From Streptomyces sp. SAJ15 (GTDB lineage Bacteria > Actinomycetota > Actinomycetes > Streptomycetales > Streptomycetaceae): a stretch of 64,000 bases of DNA. The DNA lies in the NCBI RefSeq assembly GCF_007595705.1, contig NZ_NISY01000001.1:434001-498000 (forward strand), in the 5' to 3' direction. Positions within the stretch are counted from its first letter, which is position 1, and the number at the start of each line of letters is the position of its first letter. Made by a program: the position numbers and the translations under genes. This document shows positions 61,376-64,000 of this stretch, in pieces. The notes beneath the pieces were generated by a model. The model searched no databases and was not told the origin of the DNA. It saw nothing but the letters and a program-made list of their open reading frames with translations.

Positions 61376-64000
61376 ATGGTGACGTTCGCGCAGGCGCAGG
61401 AGCGCGCCGAGCTGTGGATCAACGGCGACGTGCCCGGTTACCAGCAACGTGAGGTGCGGGTCCGCGAGTTCGACCTGGGCTTCGTCGCCTGGGCCGAGGA
61501 CCGTGAGGGCGGGCCGGTCTCCGACTCCGGTTCCGACGGCGTCCGGTTGGTCATCGCCCGCGACAGCGGTGAGACCACGCTGTGGCCGGCGTTGCCGGTG
61601 GGCGAGGTCATCCGGCGCTACGAGGAGGAGTACGGCACGGCGGACGAGGCCGAGCCGGCTCCCGCCGAGACCCCGCCCCAGCGCGTCGACCTCAACGCCA
61701 CCTCCTTCCTGTTGACCCCGCCGCAGTGGCTCCAGGACGCGGCCGACGCGATGGGCATTCCGGACCGGCGGTCGGGGAGCACGTCGGGCGGGGCGGGCTC
61801 GGCCGCTCCGGCGGGCTCGGGGCCGGTGTCCGGTGCCGTGGCGGCGCCGGCGGACGCCGTCCCCGCCGACGCGGGGGCCGGCACCGGTCAGTCCGCGGGG
61901 GCCGATGTGTGGGCGGCGCCCGCGCAGGGCACCGACGGGCGGTCCGGTCAGCCGGGCGTCGGCCCAGCCGGCTCGTCGTCCCCGAGCGGCCAGTCCGCCT
62001 CCGATCAGTCCGTGTCCGGTCAGCCCGTTTCCGGTCAGTCCGTCTCCGGTCAGTCCGCGGGTGGCCCCTGGGCCACGCCCGCCCCGGGCGTCCAGCCGGG
62101 TGCGTCGCCGGCCGGCGGCGCACCGGGGGCGGCCGACGCGGCGCCGTCGTCCGGCGGGATGCCGTGGGCGCAGGCGAACTCCGTCGCGGATGATGCCGAG
62201 TTCTCGGTGGTGCCGCCGGCCACGGTCTTCGCGCCGCCGCTGGCGGGCTCCGACGACGAGGACACCCCGCCGCCGGGCATCCGTTCCGACGCCAAGACCC
62301 AGCTGATGTCCAGCGGCAGCGCGCTGCCGCCCACCACCGTCGCGCCCGCGCTCGACCTGTCGCAGCATGGCGCCGGCGACCTCGCCTCCGCTCCCCCGGC
62401 CGGCCCGGCGCCCGTCGGCGGCGCGCCGACCCCGCCTCCGCCCCCGCCCGCGCCGCCGGGTGTGCCGGGGCCGTCGGCGGGGCCCGTGCCTCCGCCGTCG
62501 GGCCCGGGTGCGCCGGGTGCCCCGGGGGGCGGTTATGTGCCGACGCAGCTCGTCTCGGCGCTCGGCTCGGAGGGCGCCGGCGGTCCGGGGGCTCCCGGTG
62601 GCCCCGGTGCCCCGGGCGTCCCGGGCCAGCCGGGTGTGCCGGGCGTGCCCGGCCCCGGTGTGCCGCCGCCCGGTGTGCCCGGTCAGCCGGGCCAGGCGGG
62701 GCCGCCGCCGCCCGGTCAGCCCGGTGTCCCCGGCGGTCCCGGTGTCCCTGCCGCGCCCGGCGTTCCCGCGCCGAACGCTCCCGGCGCCCCGGGGGTCGTC
62801 CACGCGGCCGCCACGATGCTCGCGGGCCCGCCCGGCGCTCCGGGCGCCCCCGGTGCTCCGCACGGTGCCCAGCCCCCCGGCGTGCCGGCCGCGCCCGGGG
62901 TCCCGGGCCAGCCCGGTGTGCCCGGTCCTCCCGGGGTTCCGGGTGCTCCCGGCGCCCCCGCCCCGTCCGGCCCGCTGCCGCCTGGCGTGCCCGGTGCCGC
63001 CGGCCCCGGTGTCCCCGGTGCCCCGGGCCCGTCGGGTCCGCTGCCGCCCGGTGCGCCCGGTGGCGTGCATGCCGCCGCGACGATGCTGGCCGGAGCCTCC
63101 GGGGTGCCCGGCGCTCCCGCCGCTCCCGGGGTCCCGGGTGCTCCCGGCGCGCCCGGCGCTCCTGTCCCGCCCGGTGTTCCGGGCGGGCCCGGCGGACCGG
63201 GCGTACCGGGCATGGCCCCGCCGGGCCCCGGTGCCACCCCGCCGCCCGCGGGGGGCGGGGCGGGGCAGCCGCCGTACGGCCACCCGCAGGCGCCGACCGG
63301 TCTGCCGACCGTGGGGCCGGGCTACATGGCGGTGCTGCGCTACCGCGCGCAGGACGGCTCGGAGCAGCAGGTGATCCGTCGTTCGGCGCCCGGCACGCCG
63401 CACCCGGAGTGGCAGATCCTGCACGAGCTGCGTGCGATGAACGTCCCGCCGCAGCAGGTGCTGGAGCTGCACACGGAGTTGGAGTCGTGTGATCTGCCCG
63501 GCGGCTACTGCGCGCGCATGATCCGTGAGACCTGGCCGCAGGTGCGGATCAGCCACACCGCCGCGTACGGGCGCGACCACGCCACCCGGCAGCAGGGCGT
63601 GCGCCATCTCATCGAGCACCAGGGTGAGCTGCACCAGGTCGCGGACGGGCCGGCGCGGCCGGCGCCGAACCGGGTGCCGCTGCCGCACCCCAACCAGGTG
63701 CAGCGGGTGCCTCCCGCCCCGGCGGAGGGGCTGGCGCAGGAGCTGATGCAGGCGTTCGGCCCGCAGGGCGTCTTCCGCTTCGACCAGCGGGCGGTCTCCC
63801 GGATGGGGGTCCCTGACGTGGTCGCGCAGACGCTGGTGTGGGCGGGGCTGCCGCTGGACTTCGGTCCGTTCTTCTGGGCGCAGGCGCAGCCGGGCCGCCC
63901 GGTGCCCACGCTCGCGGAGTTGGCGGCGGAGCGGGGCGTGCAGCCCGCGGTCGACGCCGGTTCGTATCTGGTGATGGGGAGCGATTTCGGCCGTCAGCTG
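61376..64000 (+). CDS. Deaminase domain protein with collagen-like region and SUKH-4 domain (3' end outside window)
   Basis: At least 875 residues are present. Residues 1-100 form an N-terminal domain ([39 protein letters not shown]); 130-330 is low-complexity Ser/Gly/Ala with SGQSVSGQ repeats; 330-632 is rich in collagen-like Gly-Pro-x triplets. Residues 650-760 form a deaminase-like domain with HPE (H676, E678: [13 protein letters not shown]) and CDLPGGYC (C705, C712) as zinc ligands. From about 785 ([22 protein letters not shown] to [12 protein letters not shown]) a SUKH-4 domain begins. ATG 61376 follows GGAGGGG. There is no signal peptide. It is a fused enzyme-immunity protein, substrate unknown. 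Confidence 0.82.
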   Translation, partial: MVTFAQAQERAELWINGDVPGYQQREVRVREFDLGFVAWAEDREGGPVSDSGSDGVRLVIARDSGETTLWPALPVGEVIRRYEEEYGTADEAEPAPAETPPQRVDLNATSFLLTPPQWLQDAADAMGIPDRRSGSTSGGAGSAAPAGSGPVSGAVAAPADAVPADAGAGTGQSAGADVWAAPAQGTDGRSGQPGVGPAGSSSPSGQSASDQSVSGQPVSGQSVSGQSAGGPWATPAPGVQPGASPAGGAPGAADAAPSSGGMPWAQANSVADDAEFSVVPPATVFAPPLAGSDDEDTPPPGIRSDAKTQLMSSGSALPPTTVAPALDLSQHGAGDLASAPPAGPAPVGGAPTPPPPPPAPPGVPGPSAGPVPPPSGPGAPGAPGGGYVPTQLVSALGSEGAGGPGAPGGPGAPGVPGQPGVPGVPGPGVPPPGVPGQPGQAGPPPPGQPGVPGGPGVPAAPGVPAPNAPGAPGVVHAAATMLAGPPGAPGAPGAPHGAQPPGVPAAPGVPGQPGVPGPPGVPGAPGAPAPSGPLPPGVPGAAGPGVPGAPGPSGPLPPGAPGGVHAAATMLAGASGVPGAPAAPGVPGAPGAPGAPVPPGVPGGPGGPGVPGMAPPGPGATPPPAGGGAGQPPYGHPQAPTGLPTVGPGYMAVLRYRAQDGSEQQVIRRSAPGTPHPEWQILHELRAMNVPPQQVLELHTELESCDLPGGYCARMIRETWPQVRISHTAAYGRDHATRQQGVRHLIEHQGELHQVADGPARPAPNRVPLPHPNQVQRVPPAPAEGLAQELMQAFGPQGVFRFDQRAVSRMGVPDVVAQTLVWAGLPLDFGPFFWAQAQPGRPVPTLAELAAERGVQPAVDAGSYLVMGSDFGRQL

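Overview
The window is a high-GC actinobacterial chromosome segment, almost certainly from Streptomyces. The evidence is the very high GC, GTG starts, a near absence of TTA codons, and gene order I recognise from memory of Streptomyces coelicolor (rsmI/pmt, tatD-rpfB-ksgA-ispE, galTEK, tamR/tam, ppc, pth-rplY-prs-glmU). No plasmid, phage, insertion sequence or CRISPR array is visible. Two edge genes are cut: a GNAT acetyltransferase at base 1 and a large deaminase/SUKH protein at base 64000.

1-24 kb is mostly accessory or variable: xth; a MerR regulator divergent from a monooxygenase / alpha-beta hydrolase / short-chain dehydrogenase operon with overlapping reading frames, resembling the mycobacterial mymA operon; a Tricorn protease; a TetR-MMPL exporter pair; a class C-like serine hydrolase; an ECF-type metal transporter (CbiM-PDGLE fusion, CbiQ, CbiO) whose promoter carries a sequence matching the Nur (nickel uptake regulator) box; an MFS exporter fused to a winged-helix-like tail; a DUF1876 protein; an EamA transporter; and an FtsX-type permease without an ATPase gene beside it.

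23-38 kb is conserved housekeeping: a penicillin-binding lipoprotein, protein O-mannosyltransferase, rsmI, tatD, an RpfB-like resuscitation factor, ksgA, ispE, an ABC-F ATPase and a membrane-anchored beta-propeller protein. A ten-copy 16-bp tandem repeat lies between a CxxC protein gene and tatD.

38-56 kb holds two LuxR-type response regulators (one lacking the phosphoacceptor Asp), an SSS symporter divergent from galTEK with a palindrome and direct repeats between them, tamR/tam with a clear operator, a TetR-controlled fatty-acid desaturase with a double palindrome, ppc, pth, rplY, prs, glmU and tRNA-Gln(UUG).

56-64 kb is the most unusual part. A lower-GC gene for a helix-turn-helix plus LAGLIDADG-like protein, containing a TTA codon, ends 8 bp before tRNA-Gln. 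After an orphan histidine kinase comes a toxin/immunity-like island of nucleic-acid-modifying enzymes paired or fused with SUKH domains: YwqJ-type deaminase with SUKH-3 on the minus strand, and a WHH nuclease-SMI1/KNR4 fusion followed by a collagen-like deaminase-SUKH-4 fusion on the plus strand. None carries a visible secretion signal.
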